Position numbers and translations under genes: made by a program
Shown: piece after piece, positions 7,701 through 13,600 of the stretch
Numbering within the stretch: the stretch's first letter is position 1
Layout of the letters: the number at the start of each line of letters is the position of its first letter
The notes under the pieces: model-generated
Databases searched by the model: none
The model's input: the letters and a program-made list of their open reading frames with translations, nothing else
Told to the model about the DNA's origin: nothing
From: CAYSLA01 sp964431685
Lineage (GTDB): Bacteria; Armatimonadota; UBA5829
Direction: 5' to 3'
Assembly (NCBI GenBank): GCA_964431685.1
Contig: CAYSLA010000075.1
Span: 1-15,376, forward strand
Length of the DNA stretch: 15,376 nucleotides

Positions 7701-7755
7701 GAAACCACAATGTGACTATTGCTCTGGACTTCATACTCGTAATCACGTGTTCCAT
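1705..7755 (-). CDS. Giant secreted protein with 19 Ig-like repeats and a C-terminal GWNLIG-type module
   Basis: A 2016-residue exported protein, probably a cell-surface or extracellular structural or adhesive protein. A signal peptide occupies about residues 8-32 (KSR, then a hydrophobic core, then ALC-DD). Eight repeats of about 93 residues follow (37-778), each with a GTASD..GV..V.W.N.RGG.G motif and an ITVTA.D..GN motif, as in glucodextranase-B-like Ig domains. Ten repeats of about 95 residues (779-1735) carry F.FSEPVTG, ITVTNGTKG and D.AGN.N.AS motifs like the Big_12 family. One more first-type repeat follows (1736-1827), then a distinct C-terminal domain (1828-2016) rich in Trp/Tyr with AGWNLIGQPF. 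I see no enzyme motif, LPXTG signal or membrane anchor. The ATG at 7755 is the longest choice; the ATG at 7734 gives a cleaner signal peptide, and neither has a good ribosome binding site. The function is not known. Confidence 0.88.
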   Translation of the reverse strand: MEHVITSMKSRAIVTLWFLCALCCVLSPALCDDVSAPTIAILVPSSEGAYITNSATITLRGVAGDDTGLQTIAWVNDRGGSGTAAGTTTWSVESVTLKAGFNVITVTAFDTSGLEGSDTITVTVPDLLPPSVAFTVPADSGIHEAPTSPISIGGTADDNVEVTNVTWSSDRGGSGICIGTALWSATGVRLQDGKNVLTVTASDATGNSAVAQLLVNFRDTVSPTVEIVSPTSDDTYTTNSSTLDISGTASDNGGVTQVAWTNSRGGTGVCAGTTSWTASSVPLLVGINTITVTAKDAAGRTSTDTLTVRFVDTTAPTISITSPTTSGNFATNSPTLSIAGTAVDDSFISSVEWSCGTSSGVCTGKGTWSAAGIRLALGPNTVLVRATDTSGNVGTATLTVDYQDIKNPVVLIGLPTSSPKYVSKSSTVNLGGSASDETGIASVSWSSDRGYSGSCTGTTSWFGDGIPLKDGDNNITVTATDVAGNKGSDSITVTVPDSIAPVVTIIKPTSLGAWVTESGLIDLSGTSDDNIGVEVVSWTNSRGGTGTCIGKGPWSVNAIKLVPGTNILTVSARDLAKNVGSAVLTVTYNDLVMPSVNIEAPTSEDEYTTRTSTLTISGKASDDNGVASVTWSNSRGGGGTAVGAVSWRITGVKLYTGLNLITITATDLAGNESSDTIRVTLEDIVNPVISISSPTDKSDWTTNSLTLDIGGSASDNVSVTAVKWSNDRGGAGDCVGTTSWTAVAIPLVVGKNVVTVTVYDASGRTGTDSLSVICDVRAPECTITSSPKPTKKSPIVFNIAFTETVTGLTVDSIEVTGGVKGTLAGKGASYTLSVTPLADGLVTCKLPDSVVQDNAGNYNKASDTCTVTYDSTAPTVVITPPSGPTRATSLEFAFRFSEPVVGLDMAKVTVSGATKEKLTGSGDTYRLTVSTRGAGSLVTCKLAASVVQDHAGNNSTASETASVTYDGTSPKCTVSGPASPTRLFPVEFVLTFTEPVFGLDADKINVTGGTKGVLVGSAGSYRLPVMPTSEGTVTCSLPEGLVTDEAGNGNAASNVLSVVFDGTPQSCLVSPSDVSSKASPIVFSIVFSKDVTGFSAASVVVTNGIKGKLTGGKSAYSLAVTPTVEGPVACTVPAGVALDAAGNPNTASNTATVVYDKTPPVCTVTAPGAVASGSPILFSIRFSEPVTGFTAAKISVTNGTKGELTADGMNYVLQVIPARKGKVTCQVASGAAKDAAGNPNAASAVAAVTYDESLTGCTVSGPASPVSTAALRFDVRFSKPVTGFRAESVVVTGGRISSLGGGGAEYVLQVEAAADGEVTCRVPAGAATDPDGNDTHESNTFSVVRDTTGPGCVVVAPSSPTKSLLLEFQISFSEWATDLSVDRIDLKGGTKKSLMGSGGSYVLQVVPATFGEITCQVPSGAVTDAAGNASAASNLAAVTFDGKLVTCIVTSSSALVSSAPIIFDVKFSEPVVDFTAASIAVTNGTPVDVSGGDDRYTVSVAPTRDGSVSLRVPTEAVKTSAGDPNIESNTASVTYDSTPPVGRIETGSELTGLNPIDFVVTFSEPVSGLDASGFAVTGGAVAHVLGSGQRYRVGVAPDGDGEIACGLVAGAAKDAAGNPCLESETASTTYDSTLLSVSVEQAASQRDPTLGMPVYFTVRFSRPVTGFGGSSLVLGGTAGAGIAEVAADGDAYSVAVSGMTRAGSVICSVPAGVVADHAGIRNRESESLDNRVDFSFGLSVAITSPTGVAAVRRTGPTVALAGTATDDTGTTRLEWHTDRGHSGVCAGGSIWHAEDVRLEPGDNQIRVIARDSEGKSGVGSLALNREDVEFDGSWFGLCMVSLPIIPDGIDPKPAVGFFADYWLRYLTSEINYARYPHPSTTFDVAEDVRYRGYWAYFEGEPLMCSGAVPDQAENASVVLKAGWNLIGQPFINPYVWDTSVIRVKTGASEPVPLAEAGSICAGYMWGWNADPADLRAGSYYLVADDEMFPEATRVVMPWRAYWIRAFADCALIIPAP
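2275..2550 (-). repeat. Isolated nineteenth Ig-like repeat (first family) after the second-family block
   Basis: This stretch encodes residues about 1736-1827. The motifs VAITSPT, LAGTATDDTG, EWHTDRGHSGVCAGG and GDNQIRVIARDSEG match the eight N-terminal repeats (5422-7647), not the ten repeats directly before it. The A-type array is therefore interrupted by the B-type block. Boundaries are approximate to a few codons. Confidence 0.75.
2551..5421 (-). repeat. Block of ten tandem Big_12-like Ig repeats (second family)
   Basis: Ten consecutive protein-level repeats, 94-103 residues each. Conserved landmarks are an early Cys in most units (as in CTVSGP), F.F.FSEPVTG, a V.VTNG or V.VTGG strand, Y.L.V.P, a V.C.VP strand with a second Cys, and D.AGN.N.AS before the final strand. 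The units are clearly diverged at DNA level, so this is an old array, not a fresh tandem duplication. The last unit (nearest 2551) is the most degenerate and slightly longer. Boundaries are approximate. Confidence 0.8.
5422..7647 (-). repeat. Block of eight tandem glucodextranase-B-like Ig repeats (first family)
   Basis: Eight consecutive units of 92-93 residues directly after the signal peptide. Each starts with a Pro-led strand such as PTVEIVSPTS and contains SGTASD.GV..V.W, a DRGG.G or NSRGG.G turn, GTTSW, a PL..G.N.ITVTA.D hairpin and a closing strand ending in D...P. The unit nearest 6600-6800 lacks the RGG turn and has CGTSSG instead. Strong conservation of length suggests end-to-end packing into a rod, as is known for this class of repeat protein. 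Confidence 0.8.
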
Positions 7756-8038
7756 CTGGATTAATTATCGGCATTCGCCCAGCGCGAACTTATCGACTGC
7801 TCAAAACAGACACGCAATGGCCTCGCAACTGCACTGCGCAGAGCACACCCCGCTGGTGCTGAGATAGCGCGGGACAACGGTTCCTGAAGGACAATGCGAC
7901 TGCGTGAAGAAGTGTTAACAGATAGTTGCGCGGTTTGTCCGCGGTTAGACGGGTCACGTTGTGTCTCAGACAATGCATCTTGCAGATCGTGTCGACGAAA
8001 CAGGCCAAAATGTGGAACAAATCAGAGTGGACTTTATG

Positions 8039-8044
8039 TATAAT
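8039..8044 (+). promoter_or_regulatory. Consensus -10 box TATAAT for the TMTC-like gene
   Basis: A perfect TATAAT is preceded directly by TG, in a locally AT-rich stretch. Transcription would start near 8051, giving a leader of about 98 nt before the ATG at 8149. No good -35 is present; the nearest partial match is GGAACA, 19 nt upstream. Activity may depend on the extended -10-like TG or on an activator. Confidence 0.5.
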
Positions 8045-8061
8045 ACTTGGCTCATTGTGCT

Positions 8062-8088
8062 CGGCGCGTCGTCTGCAGACTAGCGCCG
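8062..8088 (+). promoter_or_regulatory. GC-rich hairpin in the leader of the TMTC-like gene
   Basis: CGGCGC (8062-8067) pairs with GCGCCG (8083-8088). Inside is the perfect 10-bp palindrome GTCTGCAGAC (8071-8080), which can extend the stem after a small internal loop. It begins about 11 nt after the predicted transcription start and ends about 60 nt before the ATG. No U-tract follows, so it is not a standard terminator. It could be a leader structure or a dyad operator. Confidence 0.4.
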
Positions 8089-8148
8089 CCGTGCTGCCGC
8101 ACTTACTGCAGCAGCGATTGTCTTTCTTGAAAGGTCTATTCCGGCATT

Positions 8149-9888
8149 ATGCAGACTTCTCATCTCAAGATACTGCTTGGATGTCTCCTAATACTTCTGA
8201 CTCTGGCAACTTATGTTGGCAGCCTGGCAAACGGTTTCATCAACTACGAGGACCTGCGGTATGTCACTGCAAACGGTCCGATAGAATCGCCGCGCATCTG
8301 GAAGCTTCTAGGCTACGCGTTCAGTCTCAGCTCAGTGGAGTGGCATCCGCTAACGTGGATTTCTCACGGGATCGACTCGGCCGCGTTCGGACGTGATGCG
8401 GGCGCACATCATCTGGTCAGTCTTCTGCTTCACGCGTTGGTAGTAACTCTGCTGTTTATCTTTCTCTCCGGCACGACAAAAAGGCCGCTGGAGAGCGCCC
8501 TGGCGTCGGCCATATTTGCGGTCCACCCTCTGAATGTCGAAACTGTGGGGTGGGTCAGCCAGAGGAAGAACATTCTGGGCGGCGTGTTCTGGATGCTCAC
8601 TCTGATAACATACGCCCGCTACGCACGAAAGCGTACAACCGTCTCATACCTACAATCACTCGCGGCATGTGCTCTTGGCACGCTGTGCAGCTCCGCACTT
8701 ACGGTCATGCCTGCCATTTTGCTGGTTGTGGATTTCTGGCCGCTGCGCAGGCTTCAGTCGTACCGCGAAGGTTCCGTCGAATCCGCAATAAATGGGGTGA
8801 GTTGGAGAACGGCTCTTTCTGAGAAGATACCTTTCGCTGTGTTGTCGATCATCACGATCTTGATGACGCGGCTGGTGTGGATGCAGCCCGGTATGTTCCA
8901 TACTCTGGTATCGTACTCTCCACAGACACAGGCGGCCAACACGGTCACATCCTATGGCTTCTACCTCTACAAGATGTTCTGGCCAAGAAAGCTGGCCCCC
9001 ATATACTCCGTAACGGGTGACGACATTCCCGGGATTGCCGGGGTTGCGCTGCTTGTGGGACTGATGCTGATTACGGCACTCGCATTCGCCGCGTACAAAC
9101 GAAGACCATACATCACGGCGGGATGGTTGTGGTATGAGGTCACACTGTTTCCTTTCAGCGGCATCATACAGCTTGGCGACTACGCCTTTGCGGACAGGTA
9201 TTCGTATCTGCCCCTGATTGGCGTTTTCATCATATTGGCCTGGGGCATTCCAGACCTGTTCCGCTCCCTGCTGCCTGGGTTGACCAGGAGAGTCCCGGCA
9301 TTCGCGAAACTCGCGTTGGCGGTCGTGGTGGTACTCTCTCTCTCCGTATTGTCCTGGCGACAGGTACTGCGCTGGGAGAATTCTATCACCCTGATGTTGA
9401 ATACTGTGGCCATAACCCGCAACAACTTTGTCGCCTACTACTATCTGGGAAACGCTTTGGATGATGCAGAGAATATCGAGGATGCCACCAGAGCCTACCA
9501 GACGTCCATTGCCATTAATCCGGCCTATGTTCCGTCGTATATCAACCTCGGCACGCGCCTTGGGAGGGACAATGAACCGAAGGCCGCAGAAGAAATGTTC
9601 CGCAAAGCCATATCATATAAGCCCGACTACCCCAAGGCCTACTACAACTGGGGAGTTGCGCTCACGGTGATGGGACAGTACAATCAGGCAGCGGACATGT
9701 TCAACAAGGCCATTGCTCTTCAACCAGACTATGGCATAGCATATTCCAACCTCGCTGCGTTGTATTTCCTGCGCGGGGACTACGAGAGGTCCTGGAGCTA
9801 TGTACAGACGGCTCGCAAGTATGGCGCCGAACCGTCGTCAAAGCTTGTGAGACAACTCGCACACGAAATGCCTGAACCGGGGACTTGA
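8149..9888 (+). CDS. TMTC-like multi-pass membrane protein (GT-C glycosyltransferase fold) with four C-terminal TPRs
   Basis: A 579-residue integral membrane protein. Residues 1-410 hold about ten hydrophobic segments (for example 7-25, 87-106, 143-157, 168-196, 226-243, 294-315, 352-367, 385-403). Family motifs are FINYEDLRYVTAN (30-42), THE loop IDSAAFGRDAGAHHLVSLLLH (75-95), HPLNVETVGWVSQRKN (126-141) and GDYAFADRYSYLPLIG (343-358). These match bacterial TPR proteins related to TMTC O-mannosyltransferases, which use lipid-linked mannose. Four TPRs follow (about 425-560), probably on the non-cytoplasmic side. The first-loop acidic pair common in GT-C enzymes is Glu34-Asp35 here instead of Asp-Asp. 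Start-site support is weak: AAGG lies about 14 nt upstream. It is transcribed divergently from the Ig-repeat gene, and its stop is 6 bp from the stop of the converging VanW gene. Enzymatic activity is inferred. Confidence 0.82.
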   Translation: MQTSHLKILLGCLLILLTLATYVGSLANGFINYEDLRYVTANGPIESPRIWKLLGYAFSLSSVEWHPLTWISHGIDSAAFGRDAGAHHLVSLLLHALVVTLLFIFLSGTTKRPLESALASAIFAVHPLNVETVGWVSQRKNILGGVFWMLTLITYARYARKRTTVSYLQSLAACALGTLCSSALTVMPAILLVVDFWPLRRLQSYREGSVESAINGVSWRTALSEKIPFAVLSIITILMTRLVWMQPGMFHTLVSYSPQTQAANTVTSYGFYLYKMFWPRKLAPIYSVTGDDIPGIAGVALLVGLMLITALAFAAYKRRPYITAGWLWYEVTLFPFSGIIQLGDYAFADRYSYLPLIGVFIILAWGIPDLFRSLLPGLTRRVPAFAKLALAVVVVLSLSVLSWRQVLRWENSITLMLNTVAITRNNFVAYYYLGNALDDAENIEDATRAYQTSIAINPAYVPSYINLGTRLGRDNEPKAAEEMFRKAISYKPDYPKAYYNWGVALTVMGQYNQAADMFNKAIALQPDYGIAYSNLAALYFLRGDYERSWSYVQTARKYGAEPSSKLVRQLAHEMPEPGT

Positions 9889-9894
9889 GCTTCG

Positions 9895-10692
9895 CTAGAG
9901 CGCTCGTACGACACGGTTCATCACCGGGTAGGTGTCCTCGGATATGACCTCGCAAGTTCCTTCACGGGAGTCATCAGTAACCCGATAGGTTGTAACGGTA
10001 AACCCTGGCTGACCACGATTGATGAACCTCAGACGCTCTATGCCACTACCAGAGGCATCCTGCAGTACGGTGGCAGGTTGGGTAACTGAAAGCACTCTGG
10101 TTTCAATCCGCACAGAGGGCTTCGACTGCACGTCCGACAGCAACCTGCACACAAGCATATCGGCTCTCATGTCACATCTGACGCGTACAGGCCGATCAAG
10201 AGTGTTGCGGATCTTGAGGTCGATCTGCTCGTGCGCCACAGCCGCGTCTCTTCCCAGGGGAGCGTAGCGCGCAGGCCAGAAATGGTGGTGTCTCTCCACT
10301 ATCTCCAGGTTCGCCAGCAACGCGGCGTTGTAGAGCGTGGTGGAAGCCTGGCAAACGCCCCCACCCCAACTCCTCACCAATTCGCCGTCATAGCTGACCG
10401 GCGCCTTGACATAACCTCTGTCCGCTGTCCAGGGCCCCACCACGTCCAGGAACGAGAAGACCTCGCCCGGCGCGATCACCGTCCCGTCCAGTGAGGCAGC
10501 GCAACGTCTCACATTCTCTACCTGCGACCTTGTCCTCCCGCGAGTGCTGGTGGCGTAACGAGCAATTTCAACCTCCTCCGGCTTGTTCGTCAGGACCGCC
10601 CAACCCGCCGCGCAGGCAATGATGGCGAGCCCTGATGCCGTGGAAATCACCACCCAGCGATTCCGAACTATATCGCGAACAGTATTCATCAT
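9895..10692 (-). CDS. VanW-domain protein, membrane-anchored
   Basis: A 265-residue protein with one N-terminal transmembrane segment (about 14-34, after a basic cytoplasmic start) and an outside VanW domain (about 58-175). Signature segments are PGEVFSFLDVVGPW (75-88), GGGVCQASTTLYNAALLA (110-127) and the His-rich ERHHHFWPARYAPLGRDAAV (133-152). The C-terminal 75 residues are less recognisable. VanW domains are widespread in cell-wall-related proteins and their biochemical role is unsettled; the name comes from a vancomycin-resistance cluster, but nothing here indicates resistance. Its ATG overlaps the TGA of the macroglobulin gene by 4 nt (ATGA), so the two should be translationally coupled. 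A second ATG follows immediately (10689). It converges on the TMTC-like gene with no visible terminator in the 6-bp gap. Confidence 0.88.
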   Translation of the reverse strand: MMNTVRDIVRNRWVVISTASGLAIIACAAGWAVLTNKPEEVEIARYATSTRGRTRSQVENVRRCAASLDGTVIAPGEVFSFLDVVGPWTADRGYVKAPVSYDGELVRSWGGGVCQASTTLYNAALLANLEIVERHHHFWPARYAPLGRDAAVAHEQIDLKIRNTLDRPVRVRCDMRADMLVCRLLSDVQSKPSVRIETRVLSVTQPATVLQDASGSGIERLRFINRGQPGFTVTTYRVTDDSREGTCEVISEDTYPVMNRVVRAL

Positions 10693-13600
10693 CTGACTCT
10701 GAACTCCACTCCGGCCGTGGAAGCCCGCACGGCAGGCTCATACATGGCATAGACTTGTGCGGGCATAGCGGTGTAGATTCCGGCGATTCCAGCCCTCATC
10801 TGGTAGTCTACTACGTGTCTTCCAGGCCCGACTCGATCAAGGAAGAAAGATATTCGCTCGTCGCGCACATCCTTGTCCACCCACCAGTAGTTCCAGTCCC
10901 ACCTTTCTATCGTTCCCTTGTCGATAATCTCACAACCTGCCGGAATGTAGTCCTCGATCAGCAACCGGCTAAAGCTGGTCTTGGCGTCAATGGCAACGCG
11001 AACCAAAACAACGTCGCCCACGGCACACGATGTTATCCGCGAACCGAGCTTTGCGTTCGCATCCCCACTAAAGAACCTGGGGCCGGGGTTGTAGAATTCG
11101 CGGGTTATCGAAATACCCGACCCACTAACCAATGGAGGCATCTTCTCCTTTGCAACAAACTGCCTCCCAGAGACAGACCAGTACAGTGATCCAGTCCCGT
11201 GCCGGCTGATCTCTATTCTGTTCGAACCAGGCTTCAGCCGATCTGCCGGAACATCAACGCGCATCTCGGGGGCAAACAGCGCGTCCGGCCCAATCTTCTG
11301 GCGCGCGACAACGGCTCCGTTCACACTGACCACTGCCTCGTAGTCAGGCTTCAGTTCTCCTGTTACAGCCAGATACTCTGTCATCGCATAAAGGACCATT
11401 GCGGTCTCTCGAGTCGAGTACCAGTAGTTGCCTCTGCGGCGCTCCATCAAGTACCTGACGATCTTCTCAGCCCTTGGATCGTTCGGGTTAGATCTGAGTG
11501 TCGCCTCAAGGGCCACAGCCGTGGTCTCCGGACTATCACCCCAGTGAATTGCCACGTTCGATACGGTCGCCTTCTGATACAGCATCTGCAGAAGGCTCCT
11601 TTGCTGATCAGAACTCCCGAGAACTCCAAATGCCATCGAGGCATAGGCCAGGGACGACGCCTTTGCAGAGCGATAGTTGATGGAACGCAGCGACGCTCGG
11701 GCATCTTTGCCGGCCAGAGCCATCACGTACTGGCAGTAGATTCTTTCGTCAAGGGGTGTCTTCTTTGAACCAGCCAGCTCCTGCAGCCGGTAAAGGCCCT
11801 TGCCAAGGATATCATCATTGACCACAAACCCCGCGTTGCGTGCCTGGATCAGGGCATAGCATACATAGGCGGTCATCCAGGGGTCTTCCTCGCCATATTC
11901 GCACCACCCCCACCCGCCACTGTAGTTCTGGAGCCTGTAGAGTCTCGAAAGCCCAGTCGCAACCATGTCCGGCAGACTGCGCTCGAGCGCGGGTTTTCGC
12001 ACGCCTATTCTTTCGAGTGCCCTGCTCAGTATGACATCCGGCAGGAATGAACTGGTAGTCTGCTCCGTGCATCCGTAGGGGTACTTTGCCAGGTAGTCGA
12101 GGGATCCCAGCATAGCCGAAGCCAGAGACGGGGCGATCCGAACCGTTGTAGTCGTTGCCGGCAACACGGCATCGTCGCGAACATTCAGGCCGCAGACAGC
12201 GGTCTCCTTGTCTCCGGCGATTGACCCCACCTCCGCGAAATCGCGCGGAACACCACGGGGGTTGACCGGCAACAACATTTCCACTGCGTCGGAGGCGCTT
12301 ACTCCCTTCGCCACAACCTTAACTTCGACATCACCAACACCTCCGGCGGTTGCTGTCCAGTCCACCCTGGTGCTAGCCCCGTCATTCACCTGGATCCGCC
12401 GGGTCGTAGCGCCTTTGATGCTTAGCCCAGGCGCCTCAATTGAAACTTCGACTCGCTGTCCGCGTCCGCTGTAGTTGTGCACCATGGCAGAAATGTTGGT
12501 CCGGTCGTCAGCGACCACGAACCTCGGCGTTATGAGGCGCACCAGGAGCGGCTGGCTGACGACAACAGTGTTTCTAGCTTCTCCGCACACGGTATCAGAG
12601 CTGATGGCGCGCACGGTCGTTCGCCAGGTTGTCAGGTTGTCCGGAAGGTCGAAGGTCACCGAAGCCTCTCCGGAATCGTCGGTCTCCACGTTCGGGGACC
12701 AGAAGGCAGTGTCCTCGAAGCGCTTCCGAACGCGTGTCCGAGGTTCGCCTCTGACCTCCGGCATGCCGGCCTTATCGGGGTCGGAAAGATATATCTCCGG
12801 GAACGAAAAAGCGGTCGACACCGCGTTGTAGCGGCGTGCGTAGAAGAACGGGATCATCTTTGGGGTGCCGTCCTCGGCTATCGCGTAGATCGCCTCGTCA
12901 ACCACGCCCATTGAGAACTGCGCCCTCACCGGTCTGCCTTCGCTGTCCCTGCACTTGACCAGATAGGAGATCTTCTCTCCGGCTTCCAGCTTGTTCTTGC
13001 TGGGCTCTATGGAAACATCAAGCGACTCCTCATTGATCGACACACGCGCACTTACGGTCTGATTCTCCATACGCTTCTTGCTGATGTAGCAAGCCGAAAT
13101 GTAGAAGTTGGGCTTGTATGTCGATCTTATGGGTATTTCCAGACTGGTGCTCTTGTTGTCCAGCTTGACGGTATAGCGATCGTATATGCGAGTGCCCTCT
13201 ACAGTTACCAACACTGTCGGACCCGTAACATCCGAATTAATGACCACTCTGGCCGTATCGCCGGCGTTATAGGTCTTCTTGTCCGTAATGATCTTGAGTT
13301 TTGGGAATCTGTAGTTTTCTGCCTGCTGGTCAAGGCCGTCGCCTTGCGCCCACATCCAAGTCTCCTGTTTGATCACATTGCCCTTTGAATCGCGTGACTT
13401 GCCGATGACAACAACCTCGCCAGCCCTGGTGGGAACGTAGTCAAGGACTGCTTTGCCGTCTCGGTCTGTCTTGACCTTCTTAGTCTGATAAGCAACGAAG
13501 CTCGCCTGATTGCTTTCTGACTGCCAGTTGTAGTAGCCGATGCTCAACTCCACATCGCGCTCGGCGGCAGGTCTTCCGTTGTAGCCCGCAGTCTCAACTT

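Larger units (their letters stand above)
7756..8148. other. Divergent intergenic region between the Ig-repeat gene and the TMTC-like gene
   Basis: This 393-bp gap separates the start codons of two divergently transcribed genes. On the plus strand it contains a consensus -10 box and a leader hairpin (listed separately). On the minus strand only weak promoter candidates are visible: GATAAT at 7769-7764 without a recognisable -35, and GATAAG at 7794-7789 with TTGCGT 17 nt upstream (7817-7812). A partial match to the GntR operator occurs at 7943-7958. No credible small gene or RNA gene is visible. Confidence 0.6.

Noticed and set aside
3155..7867. Long plus-strand open frames (up to 433 codons) opposite the Ig-repeat gene
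   Set aside because: They mirror the repeats of the minus-strand gene in a frame where its codon bias avoids stops. They lack ribosome binding sites, their translations are low-complexity Pro/Val/Thr-rich without family motifs, and the minus strand has a clear domain structure throughout.
7926..8396. 156-codon plus-strand frame overlapping the start of the TMTC-like gene
   Set aside because: It spans the predicted TATAAT and leader hairpin, then overlaps the well-supported TMTC-like coding region in another frame. No family motif is present.
9889..9905. Short palindrome GAGCGCTC near the converging stop codons as a bidirectional terminator
   Set aside because: It is only 8 bp with no loop or U-tract and mostly lies within the VanW coding end.
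9895..10692. VanW gene as a vancomycin-resistance determinant
   Set aside because: No vanR/S, vanH, D-Ala-D-Lac ligase or vanX homologue is nearby; VanW domains are common in bacteria without any resistance role, and the operon partner is a macroglobulin.
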